Assembly: GCA_017555565.1 (NCBI GenBank)
Contig: JAFZGF010000040.1
Span: forward strand, 1-64,000
DNA length: 64,000 nt
DNA from: Oscillospiraceae bacterium
GTDB lineage: Bacteria; Bacillota; Clostridia; Oscillospirales; Ruminococcaceae
Reading direction: 5' to 3'
Below are positions 49,979-58,482 of the stretch, in pieces. The first letter of the stretch is position 1. Each line of letters begins with the position of its first letter. The position numbers were made by a program, and so were the translations under genes. Under the pieces are notes generated by a model. That model was not told the origin of the DNA and searched no databases. It was given only the letters and a program-made list of their open reading frames with translations.

Positions 49979-50009
49979 AAAATCAAACAACAGTATGGAG
50001 GCTTCTATA

Positions 50010-50462
50010 ATGGACTGGAATAAAGACAAAAGCCTGTGGCTTTCTAAAATATGTATAAAACTTTTTACCATTACAATGATCGTGGTGGCTGTATTTGCAC
50101 CGAAGATTTTTTCTGCGCTGATAGAAGTAAGGATAGCCTATCTCGGCGGCACTTTGCCATATTTCCTTATCAGTACATACACACTATGTGTACCTGCTGT
50201 AGTAGCACTGTACGGACTATGGCGGCTGCTGGATAACATTGACAAAGGTGAAGTATTTATCAACAAAAATGTGGATATCCTGCGTATGCTGTCCTGGCGG
50301 TGTATCTTTGCAGGTGGAATATGCTTTGCAAGTGCGGTTTATTACCTGCCATTTATGATAATTGCCGCTGCTGCCGGTTTTGTTGGACTGCTGCTGAGAA
50401 TAGTAAAAAATGTTTTTGCGCGGGCTGTGGAAATCAAGCAGGACAATGACTATACAATTTAG
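50010..50462 (+). CDS. DUF2975 membrane protein
   Basis: This 150-residue protein has about four membrane helices (near 15-35, 50-70, 92-112 and 115-132) and a charged loop R-L-L-D-N-I-D-K-G-E-V-F-I-N-K-N-V, which is the DUF2975 signature. The ATG at 50010 is used because GGAGG overlaps the earlier in-frame ATG at 49995. It is followed at 11 bp by a small XRE gene; this pairing recurs in Bacillota. Function is unknown. Confidence 0.85.
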   Translation: MDWNKDKSLWLSKICIKLFTITMIVVAVFAPKIFSALIEVRIAYLGGTLPYFLISTYTLCVPAVVALYGLWRLLDNIDKGEVFINKNVDILRMLSWRCIFAGGICFASAVYYLPFMIIAAAAGFVGLLLRIVKNVFARAVEIKQDNDYTI

Positions 50463-50473
50463 GCGGTGATAAT

Positions 50474-50680
50474 ATGGCTATTGTGGTAAACATTGACGTG
50501 ATGATGGCAAAAAGAAAAATCAGCGCCGGAGAACTGGCAGATAAAATAGGCATTACACCCGCCAACCTTTCCATATTGAAAAACAACAAAGCAAAGGCTA
50601 TTCGTTTTTCTACCCTGGAGGCACTGTGCAAGGCCCTGGAATGCCAGCCAGCTGATATACTGGAGTTTGTTGACGATTAA
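50474..50680 (+). CDS. Small XRE-family regulator (YozG-like)
   Basis: This 68-residue protein is a bare helix-turn-helix: R-K-I-S-A-G-E-L-A-D-K-I-G-I-T-P-A-N-L-S-I-L-K with the typical ending C-K-A-L-E-C-Q-P-A-D-I-L-E. It forms a two-gene operon with the DUF2975 membrane protein, probably regulating that operon through the palindrome at 49924-49946. GGCGGTG precedes the ATG. Confidence 0.88.
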   Translation: MAIVVNIDVMMAKRKISAGELADKIGITPANLSILKNNKAKAIRFSTLEALCKALECQPADILEFVDD

Positions 50681-50735
50681 CCGTCATTTATATAGCATCG
50701 TTTGCAACTGAATAATTTTTTGTAAGGAGTAACTT

Positions 50736-52439
50736 ATGAATGAAAATACACGCACATCTATGGAAAATACCATAGGTGAAATTAAAGTCAGCCAAAAATC
50801 AGATACACCGATAACAAAGTATGATAAAACTGATAGTTTATTCGCCATTATGTATATTGTGCTTGGTTATGGTTTTGTAAGATATTTTATACTTGATTTT
50901 TATTATGAAAGTTTCCGGATTATCTTTCCTGTATATTCTGTAGTATATATAGCTACTGTACTGATTTATGCAAAAAGAAAGGGTAGCATACCACAGAAAG
51001 AAACATACTTTTGGATAGCTGTAATGCTGTGTGTGGCCTTTCTGTTTAAAATCGAAAACTTTTTCCGCCTGATTACACAGACACTTGTTGCGGCATACTT
51101 TACTGTTATGGTTGGCGGTATGTACAGCGGTGGAACATCCAACTACATATGGGCGGATATGGTACACACATTTATTGGCGCACCTTTCTCCCATTTTGTC
51201 AGCATCTTCCCTGCTTTCTTTGGACTTTTCAAAAAGAAAACAAAAACTCAAAAAACAAAACTTCCACCTGCTGCCGCAGGTGTGATTATGGCGATAGTGG
51301 CACTGTGTTTTATTATGCCGCTGCTGATAAAGGCGGATAGTAATTTTTTAAGCGGTATATCAGATTTTATAAAAAAGCTGATATCTGATTTCAACCCTGG
51401 ATACACCTTGTTCACCATTGCTGTGCACACTATGCTGACCGTACCCGTGGCCTGCTATCTGTACAGCCTTGGTTACAGCAGTATGAATAATACTGGCAGA
51501 CTGTTCAGCATAAATGAGCTGGACAACGGCCGAGAAAAATTCAGAATCTCACCTGCTGTTACATTAAAAGTGTTTTTAAGTATTGTATGTGTGGTTTATA
51601 TTATGTTTATTGCCCTGCAGGGTGAATATCTGCTGGGGGCATTTGCAGGAAAACTTTACCGTGGTATGACCTATGCACAGTATGCAAGAACCGGCTTTTT
51701 TGAACTGTGCAAAGTATCAGTTATTAATCTGACATTGTTGGCAATAGCAAATCTGCTTATCAAAAAAGAAGAAACCAAATCTATAAAACTGCCGATGGTG
51801 GTGTTGTGTGTGCTTTCCCTGCTATTGCTGTCCACCGCCATGGCAAAGATGGTTATGTATATATGCGCCTATGGGCTGACAGTAAAAAGAGTGATAAGTA
51901 CTGTGTTTTTAATCTGGCTTGTTGCGGTGTTTGTGATGTGTACTATAAGGCTGTATAAACCGTTTAATCTGGTGAAAACTGCTGTGATTACAGGGGCTGT
52001 GATGTTCTGTATACTGTTCAGTTTTGATATTGGACTGCACAGCAATAACTTTAACAAAAAATATGGTTTTGAAGAAACAACAGTACAGTTTGAAACAGTT
52101 TTTGAAGGTACAGTATATCTGCCGGCCAAAAGTGAAATAACCTGGATAAATGTACACCACAGCAAGGACCCCCAATATAGCTATTCCCTGTCAGACATAA
52201 ATAAGTTTTACCGCATAATGCAAAATGCAGATTATACTGACTTGTCTTCTGTGCAGGATTTCCCGATGCGGGAAGAATATTACATTATTACCATATATCC
52301 GGATATGTATGAAAACAAACCCGATGTGGTAATTTACTGTTATGAAAAAGATGGACAGATTTTTCTTGAACAGCCATATAACGGCATATGGACAACCCAA
52401 GAGAACCTGCCATATATGTTTGACAATTACAGATTTTAA
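50736..52439 (+). CDS. Large polytopic membrane protein, DUF4153/DUF4173-like
   Basis: This 567-residue protein has about 12 membrane helices, a cytoplasmic K-rich loop (about 165-180) and a C-terminal soluble part of about 110 residues outside the last helix. The block Y-A-Q-Y-A-R-T-G-F-F-E-L-C (about 311-323) is characteristic of DUF4153/DUF4173 membrane proteins. Function is unknown. It follows the XRE gene by 55 bp with its own AAGGAG and may be co-regulated. Confidence 0.8.
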   Translation: MNENTRTSMENTIGEIKVSQKSDTPITKYDKTDSLFAIMYIVLGYGFVRYFILDFYYESFRIIFPVYSVVYIATVLIYAKRKGSIPQKETYFWIAVMLCVAFLFKIENFFRLITQTLVAAYFTVMVGGMYSGGTSNYIWADMVHTFIGAPFSHFVSIFPAFFGLFKKKTKTQKTKLPPAAAGVIMAIVALCFIMPLLIKADSNFLSGISDFIKKLISDFNPGYTLFTIAVHTMLTVPVACYLYSLGYSSMNNTGRLFSINELDNGREKFRISPAVTLKVFLSIVCVVYIMFIALQGEYLLGAFAGKLYRGMTYAQYARTGFFELCKVSVINLTLLAIANLLIKKEETKSIKLPMVVLCVLSLLLLSTAMAKMVMYICAYGLTVKRVISTVFLIWLVAVFVMCTIRLYKPFNLVKTAVITGAVMFCILFSFDIGLHSNNFNKKYGFEETTVQFETVFEGTVYLPAKSEITWINVHHSKDPQYSYSLSDINKFYRIMQNADYTDLSSVQDFPMREEYYIITIYPDMYENKPDVVIYCYEKDGQIFLEQPYNGIWTTQENLPYMFDNYRF

Positions 52440-52506
52440 CAATATTGACTTTTACCCCTTTTAAATATACAATATATGTAACTATTAATATTAAAGAGGT
52501 AAAAAA

Positions 52507-52725
52507 ATGAAAGCAAGAATTCCAAAACACAGAGAATTTATTATAGAAATCGACGAAAACTACGAAAAAGCTGACGAATGCTGGGAAAAACTGCAGGAAA
52601 TCATGGATGAATACAAAAAACAGGGCAAATCTGTTTACACAAAAACATTTATCGAAGACAACGAAGATAAAGTAAAAGCTCTGCAGGAAATTTACGAATT
52701 CACATACACAATCGAAGAAAAATAA
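52507..52725 (+). CDS. Small charged protein, function unknown
   Basis: This 72-residue protein is rich in Glu and Lys. An initial strand R-E-F-I-I-E-I-D is followed by helices (A-D-E-C-W-E-K-L-Q-E-I-M-D-E-Y) and a final strand F-T-Y-T-I-E-E. AAAGAGG precedes the ATG and the codon use looks coding. It lies between the membrane protein and tatD. I recognise no family. Confidence 0.65.
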   Translation: MKARIPKHREFIIEIDENYEKADECWEKLQEIMDEYKKQGKSVYTKTFIEDNEDKVKALQEIYEFTYTIEEK

Positions 52726-52779
52726 TCTGTAAAACGGGCGTATTAAATTCGTCCGTTTTTTATTTGCTGGGAGGTAAAT

Positions 52780-53544
52780 ATGAAACTTTTTGACAGTCAC
52801 GTTCATTACGAAGATGCAATGTTCAAAGATGACAGATATGAAAGACTGGACCATCTGCGTGATACTGATGTAAAATTTATTCTCAACTGCTGCAGTGATG
52901 TGGAAGTTTTTGACACTGTAATGGATATTGTGGACAAATATGATTTTGCTTACGGCAGTATCGGTATTCACCCACACTGGACAGCTGAAACACCTGACGA
53001 TTATCTGGACAGAATCAGAGAACTGGTGAAACACCCTAAAATTGTGGCCATCGGCGAAATGGGTCTGGACTATTTCTGGGATGAACCAAAAGATTTGCAG
53101 GAAAGAATTTTCAGAGAACAGCTGGAGCTGGCAAAAGAACTGGATATGCCTGTAATTATCCACGACAGAGATGCCCACGAAGACACAATTAAAATTCTGG
53201 AAGAATACAGACCAAAGGGTATTCTCCACAGATATTCCGGCCCTGTGGATATTCTGAAAAGAGCATTTGACATTGGTATGTACATCAGCTTCAACAACGA
53301 CCTGACATATCCTATGTGGAATGCCGGCCCTATCGCCTGCCTGATGGAAACACCTTGGGACAGACTGCTGATAGAAACAGACTGCCCATATGCACCACCA
53401 TACGAAAGAGAAAACGACCGCTGTGAAGCATATGATGTAGCAAATGTAGTTAAAGTGATAGCCCAGCTGCGTGGTGTAAGTGAAGAATTTGTAGCAGAAA
53501 AAGCACTGGAAAATGCTATGAGAGTATATGAAATCAAACTGTAA
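52780..53544 (+). CDS. tatD: TatD-family metal-dependent hydrolase
   Basis: This 254-residue TIM-barrel hydrolase has the metal ligands of TatD: H-V-H near residue 7-9, Glu in A-I-G-E-M-G-L-D-Y (about 90-98), His in V-I-I-H-D-R-D (about 125-131), His in I-L-H-R-Y-S-G (about 147-153) and Asp in I-E-T-D-C-P-Y (about 201-207). The usual H-x-F-S-G is H-R-Y-S-G here. Members are 3'-5' DNA exonucleases. GGGAGG precedes the ATG. Confidence 0.92.
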   Translation: MKLFDSHVHYEDAMFKDDRYERLDHLRDTDVKFILNCCSDVEVFDTVMDIVDKYDFAYGSIGIHPHWTAETPDDYLDRIRELVKHPKIVAIGEMGLDYFWDEPKDLQERIFREQLELAKELDMPVIIHDRDAHEDTIKILEEYRPKGILHRYSGPVDILKRAFDIGMYISFNNDLTYPMWNAGPIACLMETPWDRLLIETDCPYAPPYERENDRCEAYDVANVVKVIAQLRGVSEEFVAEKALENAMRVYEIKL

Positions 53545-53593
53545 TTCTGTTTTACACATATTTTTCTCACAAAACTAAACTATGATAAAAATA

Positions 53594-53645
53594 CAAACCA
53601 TTGAAGGAGGGACAGTTATGATAAAAGCCTTTCTTCAATGGTTTG
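53594..53645 (+). repeat. 12-bp inverted repeat enclosing the start of a tiny ORF
   Basis: CAAACCATTGAA (53594-53605) and TTCAATGGTTTG (53634-53645) are perfect inverse copies with a 28-base loop. The loop contains the GGAGGG ribosome binding site and the ATG of a 12-codon reading frame. Confidence 0.8.
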
Positions 53646-53656
53646 CTTCTGTTTAA
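53618..53656 (+). CDS. Possible 12-residue leader peptide
   Basis: An ATG with AAGGAGGG 6 bases upstream opens M-I-K-A-F-L-Q-W-F-A-S-V and stops at TAA. The next gene begins 12 bp later with its own GAGGTG. The hydrophobic aromatic sequence and the hairpin that encloses its start suggest a regulatory leader or a small membrane-active peptide. Expression is not proven; the strong ribosome binding site is the main support. Confidence 0.4.
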   Translation: MIKAFLQWFASV

Positions 53657-53668
53657 TGAGGTGATACT

Positions 53669-53923
53669 ATGAATTTGTGGTCTTACATATTCTTTCAGCT
53701 ATTGCCCGACTATCTGCCCCGAATTATTCTATCCGGTGCTATCATCTTTGTTATTCTTTGCAAGCCCGGTATAATGAAAAAAGTCTACAAAAAGATGGGA
53801 CACAGTCAGAAAACAAATATTCTGTATCGGATAATTTTTGCTGTTTTAATTTTATTACTTGTAGTATGCATATGGAATTGTGTATGGAGTATGCTGCTGA
53901 TGATTTTAACTATGATACACTGA
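53669..53923 (+). CDS. Small two-helix membrane protein, function unknown
   Basis: This 84-residue protein has two membrane helices (about 15-35 and 52-78) with a basic loop between them (K-K-V-Y-K-K-M-G-H-S-Q-K), so the loop should face the cytoplasm. GAGGTG lies 6 bases before the ATG. It follows the 12-codon reading frame and precedes another unknown gene by 24 bp. I recognise no family. Confidence 0.6.
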   Translation: MNLWSYIFFQLLPDYLPRIILSGAIIFVILCKPGIMKKVYKKMGHSQKTNILYRIIFAVLILLLVVCIWNCVWSMLLMILTMIH

Positions 53924-53947
53924 TTAGGTATATAGCGAGGTGAAATT

Positions 53948-54586
53948 ATGGTTATAGACAGAAAAATAAATTGCAAATCCCATCAGGATTTTGCTGACTA
54001 TCTATCCAGAAGGCTGGCAACAGAACTGCCTATGATGCCAAAATACAACGGAACAGATATTTATTTACACAATATAAAACTCAGTATCAGAATACATGAA
54101 CCTTTTTTCTTTATGGTATTGACCGATGTTGACGGTACTGAGCTGATAATGGATAAAACCCTGTATAAGTATGAACACCGAAGAATTGACAGTTACATAG
54201 CCGAATATCAAGACCCACAGTTTGTAACCGATATAAATCCTGGACTTATAAAAAAAGACAGTACACAAGAATTTTCCACAAGGATTTCTACTAATATGGA
54301 AGATTTAATATCTCATATTTCAGAAAGTATCAGAGTAGCTGAATCCAGACCGGAGCGGGTATGGGACTATAACAAAAACGATGTAAAAATTTCTATAAGA
54401 AATTACAATTACCACGCAAATCGCTACTTTATAACCTTTATAAAGAAAGCAGACAGCAGCTATACTGATATTAATGCACTTGGAACCGACCGTTCCTCTT
54501 ATCACGAAAGAAAATGGCGTCTTTTTGGAATTACAGAAAAATTGGATACAACAAAAACTATGCTGGAAATTCTGGATAAATACTGA
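53948..54586 (+). CDS. Hypothetical protein
   Basis: I do not recognise this 212-residue protein. It is soluble, alternating strand and helix, with K-Y-N-G-T-D-I-Y-L-H-N-I-K-L, a central helix M-E-D-L-I-S-H-I-S-E-S-I-R-V-A-E-S, and E-R-K-W-R-L-F-G-I-T-E-K near the end. GAGGTG precedes the ATG. It follows the small membrane protein closely and ends just before the terminator shared with the ABC transporter operon that converges on it. Confidence 0.65.
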   Translation: MVIDRKINCKSHQDFADYLSRRLATELPMMPKYNGTDIYLHNIKLSIRIHEPFFFMVLTDVDGTELIMDKTLYKYEHRRIDSYIAEYQDPQFVTDINPGLIKKDSTQEFSTRISTNMEDLISHISESIRVAESRPERVWDYNKNDVKISIRNYNYHANRYFITFIKKADSSYTDINALGTDRSSYHERKWRLFGITEKLDTTKTMLEILDKY

Positions 54587-54591
54587 CATAA

Positions 54592-54622
54592 AAAACGCAC
54601 CGCTTATGCGGTGCGTATATTT
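54592..54622 (-). terminator. Terminator of the amino acid ABC transporter operon (bidirectional)
   Basis: The stem ACGCACCGC / GCGGTGCGT (54595-54616) has T-rich flanks on both strands. It separates converging genes. Confidence 0.85.
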
Positions 54623-54627
54623 TTTGC

Positions 54628-55353
54628 TTAATAAAGAACTTTTGAAAGAAATTCTTTTGTTCTTGGGTTCTGTGGGTTGCCAAAAATCTGTTCTGGTGTG
54701 CCGGATTCAGCGATAACGCCGCCATCCATAAACAGCACTCTGTCAGAAACTTCTTTTGCAAAGCCCATTTCGTGTGTAACGATAACAGCTGTCATACCGT
54801 CTTTAACCAGGTTTTTGATAACCTGCAGTACTTCGCCTACCATTTCTGGGTCGAGAGCGGAAGTTGGTTCGTCAAACAGCATTACATCCGGTTCCATAGC
54901 AAGAGCACGAACAATAGCAAGACGCTGTTTCTGACCGCCGGAAAGACGACGTGGATATTCATCTCTCTTTTCTGCAAGGCCAACCATTTCCAGCAGTTTC
55001 ATAGCCTGTTCTTCAGCTTCTTCCTTGCTTTTCTTTTTGATAAGCATTGGAGCCATTGTGATATTTTCGATAACTGTCATATGTGGGAACACATTGAAGT
55101 GCTGGAAAATCATACCCATTTTCTGACGGTGTTTATCGATGTTTACTTTTTCCTGTGTGATGTCTACGCCTTCGAAGATGATGGAGCCAGCCTGTGGTTC
55201 TTCCAGCATATTGAGGCAACGGAGAAATGTACTTTTACCGGAACCGGAAGCACCGATAACAGAAACCACTTCACCTTTTTTGATATGTTCGCTTACACCT
55301 TTGAGAACTTCAAGGTCACCAAAGGATTTATGTAAATTTTCTACCTTAATCAC
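54628..55353 (-). CDS. glnQ: Polar amino acid ABC transporter, ATP-binding protein
   Basis: This 241-residue ABC ATPase has Walker [10 protein letters not shown] (about 34-42), Q-loop, signature L-S-G-G-Q-K-Q-R and Walker [15 protein letters not shown], plus the H-loop V-T-H-E-M-G-F. The sequence is closest to the GlnQ/ArtM/HisP group. It overlaps the permease gene by 8 bp and is the last gene of the operon. Confidence 0.93.
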   Translation of the reverse strand: MIKVENLHKSFGDLEVLKGVSEHIKKGEVVSVIGASGSGKSTFLRCLNMLEEPQAGSIIFEGVDITQEKVNIDKHRQKMGMIFQHFNVFPHMTVIENITMAPMLIKKKSKEEAEEQAMKLLEMVGLAEKRDEYPRRLSGGQKQRLAIVRALAMEPDVMLFDEPTSALDPEMVGEVLQVIKNLVKDGMTAVIVTHEMGFAKEVSDRVLFMDGGVIAESGTPEQIFGNPQNPRTKEFLSKVLY

Positions 55354-56038
55354 TTACTGCCAATCTCCTTTCGTAAATGCCAACCAGTTTGGAAACTGAT
55401 GCTGTGAGAACCAGGTACAGAATAGCTGAAATAATCAGTGTTTCAATCTGCAGGTATGTAGCACCACCGATGATTTTCTGCTGGGACATAATTTCGCCCA
55501 GGTAGAATGTGGATGCCAGGGATGTTTCTTTAAGCATCATAACAAGTTCGTTACCCATAGCAGGCAGGATGTTTTTAACAGCCTGTGGGATTATGATTTT
55601 TGTCATTGTCTGACTCTGACTGAGGCCCAGACAACGGGCTGCTTCTGCCTGACCTGGGTCAACAGCCATAATACCGGAACGAACGATTTCAGCAACATAG
55701 GCTGCGGAGTTTACAATAAGAGCAACTGTGATACTGATTTTTTCATCATCCAGTGCAGGAATAAGTGCCGGCATAAGGAAGTAGAAGAAATACAGCTGAA
55801 GCAGCAGTGGTGTGCCACGCAGAACTTCGATATAAGCAGTTGCAAGAGCGTTGAGCGGTTTAAATTTGCCGATACCGAAATTGCTCATTTTCATAAAAGC
55901 AATTACTGTACCGAATACAAGACCAAAGAAAACAACAATACAGGACAACCGCACTGTAATTGCCATACCTTTGAGCAATGGCTGGTGATACTTGGTCATC
56001 AGCATTATTACATTGGAAAAAATTCTTCCTAAATTCAA
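55346..56038 (-). CDS. Polar amino acid ABC transporter, permease
   Basis: This 230-residue permease has about five membrane helices and the His/Glu/Gln family EAA loop [11 protein letters not shown] (about 130-140) followed by [13 protein letters not shown]. It pairs with the ATPase that overlaps its 3' end and with the binding protein encoded 82 bp upstream. One permease is present, so it would act as a homodimer. Confidence 0.93.
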   Translation of the reverse strand: MNLGRIFSNVIMLMTKYHQPLLKGMAITVRLSCIVVFFGLVFGTVIAFMKMSNFGIGKFKPLNALATAYIEVLRGTPLLLQLYFFYFLMPALIPALDDEKISITVALIVNSAAYVAEIVRSGIMAVDPGQAEAARCLGLSQSQTMTKIIIPQAVKNILPAMGNELVMMLKETSLASTFYLGEIMSQQKIIGGATYLQIETLIISAILYLVLTASVSKLVGIYERRLAVSD

Positions 56039-56120
56039 GGTATATCCCCCTTTTTCATATATCCAGCCGGTAGGTGATGCCTACCGGCTGTAGTGTGTCT
56101 GTGTTTAATATTATAATGGA

Positions 56121-56972
56121 TTAATCGTTAACTTCAAGACCCATTGAAGCAGCTTTGTCTCTCATATCCTGACGAATCTGAACATAGTCGATATCTTTGT
56201 CAGCAGCCAGCAGAGCTTCTTCAATAAGCTGTGCCAGTTCTGTTTCGTCAATGTTTACAAGACCGCAGTTACCTTCAGAGAAGTATTCAAATTTGAAACC
56301 AGCCATTTCCAGTTCGGAGTTGTTTTTAACCTGGAGGTCGCCAACGCCGGAGTCTGTGATAAGAGCATCGATTTTGCCTGTAGCAACCATCTGTGCAGCT
56401 GTGCTGAGGTTGTCAATAAACATAACTTCTGCAAGAGAATCAACATCCAGCTGATCCTGCAGCAGGTTGTACTGGAGAGAAGCAGGCTGTACGCCAACTT
56501 TGAGACCAGCGAAATCTTCAGCTTTTTCGATTACCAGACCTTTTTTAACAAGAGCGCCGTGGTATGTATCTTCATCAGAAGAGATTGTAGCGTATGGACC
56601 AACACAGTTGTAGTTCTGTGCACGTTCAGGAGTTTCTGCATAACCAGAAAGTGAGAAGTTTACAGAGTTTGTGGAAACTGCTGCCTGGCAGGATGAGAAG
56701 TCCATTTCTTTGATTTTCAGTTCGATTGGTGTGCCGAGTTTGTCGCTGAGGTATTTAGCAACATATTCGCCGTAAATAATATCCGTACCCATGATTTCGC
56801 CTGAAATAGGATCTTTGAATTCAGATGGTGCGAAGTCTGGAGATGTGGCCATTGTGATAAAGCCCTGTGCTTTGATTTTTTCGATTGTTGATTTTTCTTC
56901 GTCTGAACCGCCGCAAGCAACCATAGACATTGCCATTGCAAGAGCAAGAACGAGTGCGAGTAATTTTTTCAT
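56121..56972 (-). CDS. Amino acid ABC transporter substrate-binding lipoprotein, copy 1
   Basis: This 283-residue SBP_bac_3 protein has a signal peptide with lipobox M-V-A-C near residue 20. F-A-P-S-E-F-K-D-P and G-T-D-I follow, and the second lobe has V-G-V-Q-P-A-S-L-Q-Y. The start at 56972 (M-K-K-L-L-A-L) has AAGGAAAG upstream and leads straight into the signal peptide; the longer frame is rejected. It is the first gene of the transporter operon and a close paralogue of the next gene upstream. Confidence 0.93.
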   Translation of the reverse strand: MKKLLALVLALAMAMSMVACGGSDEEKSTIEKIKAQGFITMATSPDFAPSEFKDPISGEIMGTDIIYGEYVAKYLSDKLGTPIELKIKEMDFSSCQAAVSTNSVNFSLSGYAETPERAQNYNCVGPYATISSDEDTYHGALVKKGLVIEKAEDFAGLKVGVQPASLQYNLLQDQLDVDSLAEVMFIDNLSTAAQMVATGKIDALITDSGVGDLQVKNNSELEMAGFKFEYFSEGNCGLVNIDETELAQLIEEALLAADKDIDYVQIRQDMRDKAASMGLEVND

Positions 56973-57033
56973 AATTCTTTCCTTCTCTAATTTATTATAT
57001 AGCCTCAGAAGCAGGCTTAATTTGTATGAGTGT

Positions 57034-57062
57034 ATTGTACACTTATTTTTATGCGATGTCAA
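57034..57062 (-). promoter_or_regulatory. Promoter of the transporter operon
   Basis: On the minus strand TTGACA, 17 bases and TACAAT are present. The surrounding sequence is nearly identical to the promoter at 58201-58229. Confidence 0.8.
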
Positions 57063-57187
57063 TGTATATTTATAAAAATAGAAATATTTGTGCAAATAGA
57101 CAAATTTATAACGAAATGTTTAAAATTAATGTACATATCGTCAGCCTTTGTGTAAGTTTTCCACTAAAAAGTATTTTCCGGGCATAC

Positions 57188-57224
57188 AAAAGCAGTGAAT
57201 TCGTATTCAAAAATTCACTGCTTT
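57188..57224 (-). terminator. Terminator of binding protein copy 2
   Basis: The stem AAAGCAGTGAATT / AATTCACTGCTTT lies between the two binding-protein genes, with T residues following on the minus strand. Confidence 0.7.
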
Positions 57225-57292
57225 GTTGTAAATATTCAGTATATTAGCTATAGTTTGGGATTAATATTCATACAATCTGTGTATAAAATGTA

Positions 57293-58147
57293 TCAGTTTA
57301 CTTCAAGACCCAGTGAAAGGGCTTTGTCTGTCATATCTTTGTAGATAGTATCGTAGTCCAGTTCATCATTAGCTGCTTTCAGTGCTTCGTCAATAAGCTG
57401 GCCCAGTTCAACTTCGTCAATATTTACCAGAGCGTGTGTACCGTCTGATTCGTATACAAACTGGAATTCTGCCATTTCAAGATTATCAGCGTTTGCAATA
57501 AGTGGAGCTGCAGAGCCGTTTGTCATAATAACAGCATCAACTTTATCTGTTGCTACCATCATAGCACCTGTTGTAAGGTTATCAATAAACTTGATTTCCG
57601 GCATATCTTCGATAGGAAGCTGTGCCATTGCCAGGTTGTACTGAAGAGATGCCTGCTGGCAAGCAATCTGCAGACCCTTGAAGTCATCAGCAGTTTTCAG
57701 TTCAACACCTTTTTTAACCAATGCACCGTGGTATGAGTCGTCTTCCATTTTCAGAATAGCATATGGACCAGGAAGAATGTAGTTCTGTTTTCTTTCGTCT
57801 GTATCTGCATAGCCGTTCAGTGAAAAGTTTACAGAGTTTGTAGCAACCGCTGCCTGACAAGCCGCGAAATCCATTTCTTTGATTTTCAGTTCAACAGGTT
57901 TATCATATTTTTTGCTGATGTAATCTGCAATATATTCTGCAAACACAACGTCTGTGCCCATAACTTCGCCTGTGTTAGGATCTTTGAATTCGCTTGGAGC
58001 AAAGTCTGGAGAAATTGCAACTGTGATATAACCGGCCTCGAGAATTTTATCAATTGTAGATTTTGGTTCTTCTTCTGTGCCGCCACCGCAGGCTACCATT
58101 GACAACGACATAACAACTGCAAGTGCAAGTGCAAATAATTTTTTCAT
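57293..58147 (-). CDS. Amino acid ABC transporter substrate-binding lipoprotein, copy 2
   Basis: This 284-residue paralogue of the neighbouring binding protein has the same lipobox (M-V-A-C-G-G-G), the shared F-A-P-S-E-F-K-D-P and M-D-F-A-A-C-Q-A-A-V-A-T-N-S-V-N-F-S blocks, and C-Q-Q-A-S-L-Q-Y where copy 1 has V-Q-P-A-S-L-Q-Y. Binding-pocket differences suggest a different or shifted specificity. It has its own promoter and terminator, so it can be expressed apart from the transporter, but probably feeds the same permease. Confidence 0.92.
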   Translation of the reverse strand: MKKLFALALAVVMSLSMVACGGGTEEEPKSTIDKILEAGYITVAISPDFAPSEFKDPNTGEVMGTDVVFAEYIADYISKKYDKPVELKIKEMDFAACQAAVATNSVNFSLNGYADTDERKQNYILPGPYAILKMEDDSYHGALVKKGVELKTADDFKGLQIACQQASLQYNLAMAQLPIEDMPEIKFIDNLTTGAMMVATDKVDAVIMTNGSAAPLIANADNLEMAEFQFVYESDGTHALVNIDEVELGQLIDEALKAANDELDYDTIYKDMTDKALSLGLEVN

Positions 58148-58482
58148 AATGTTTACCTCTCTCTATATAACCTTTGGGGGTTGTTTATTTGTATGGCTGT
58201 ATTGTACGCTTATTTTTATACATTGTCAACGTATATTTATAATATAAATCATTTTTGTATACAATGCCAAAACAACGTCGTTTACGTCCACTCTTTTCGT
58301 CATTGTGTTTATAATATTTCATCAATATATTGATTTTTGTTGCATTTTACTAATTTTTATTCACATATTAAACATATTTATTCACATAAATATATCACAC
58401 TTAGCCTTAACCACACTCAGCATTGTCTGTTGCATACATATATGATATACTATAGACATATCAAAAGCTGAAAGGTGCGCCT
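58148..58482. other. Divergent intergenic region
   Basis: These 335 bases hold the promoter of binding protein copy 2 at the left. The rest is AT-rich with no gene. A possible -10 box TATACT for the rightward nucleotidyltransferase gene lies near 58445. Confidence 0.5.
58201..58229 (-). promoter_or_regulatory. Promoter of binding protein copy 2
   Basis: On the minus strand TTGACA (58229-58224), 17 bases and TACAAT (58206-58201) are present, with the same spacer theme (ATAAAAATAAG) as the copy 1 promoter. Confidence 0.8.

Noticed and set aside
52288..53559. Minus-strand frame of 423 codons opposite tatD and its neighbour
   Set aside because: It is antisense to tatD, which has all metal ligands, and to the small gene before it. 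Phe/Cys/His-rich composition marks a shadow frame.
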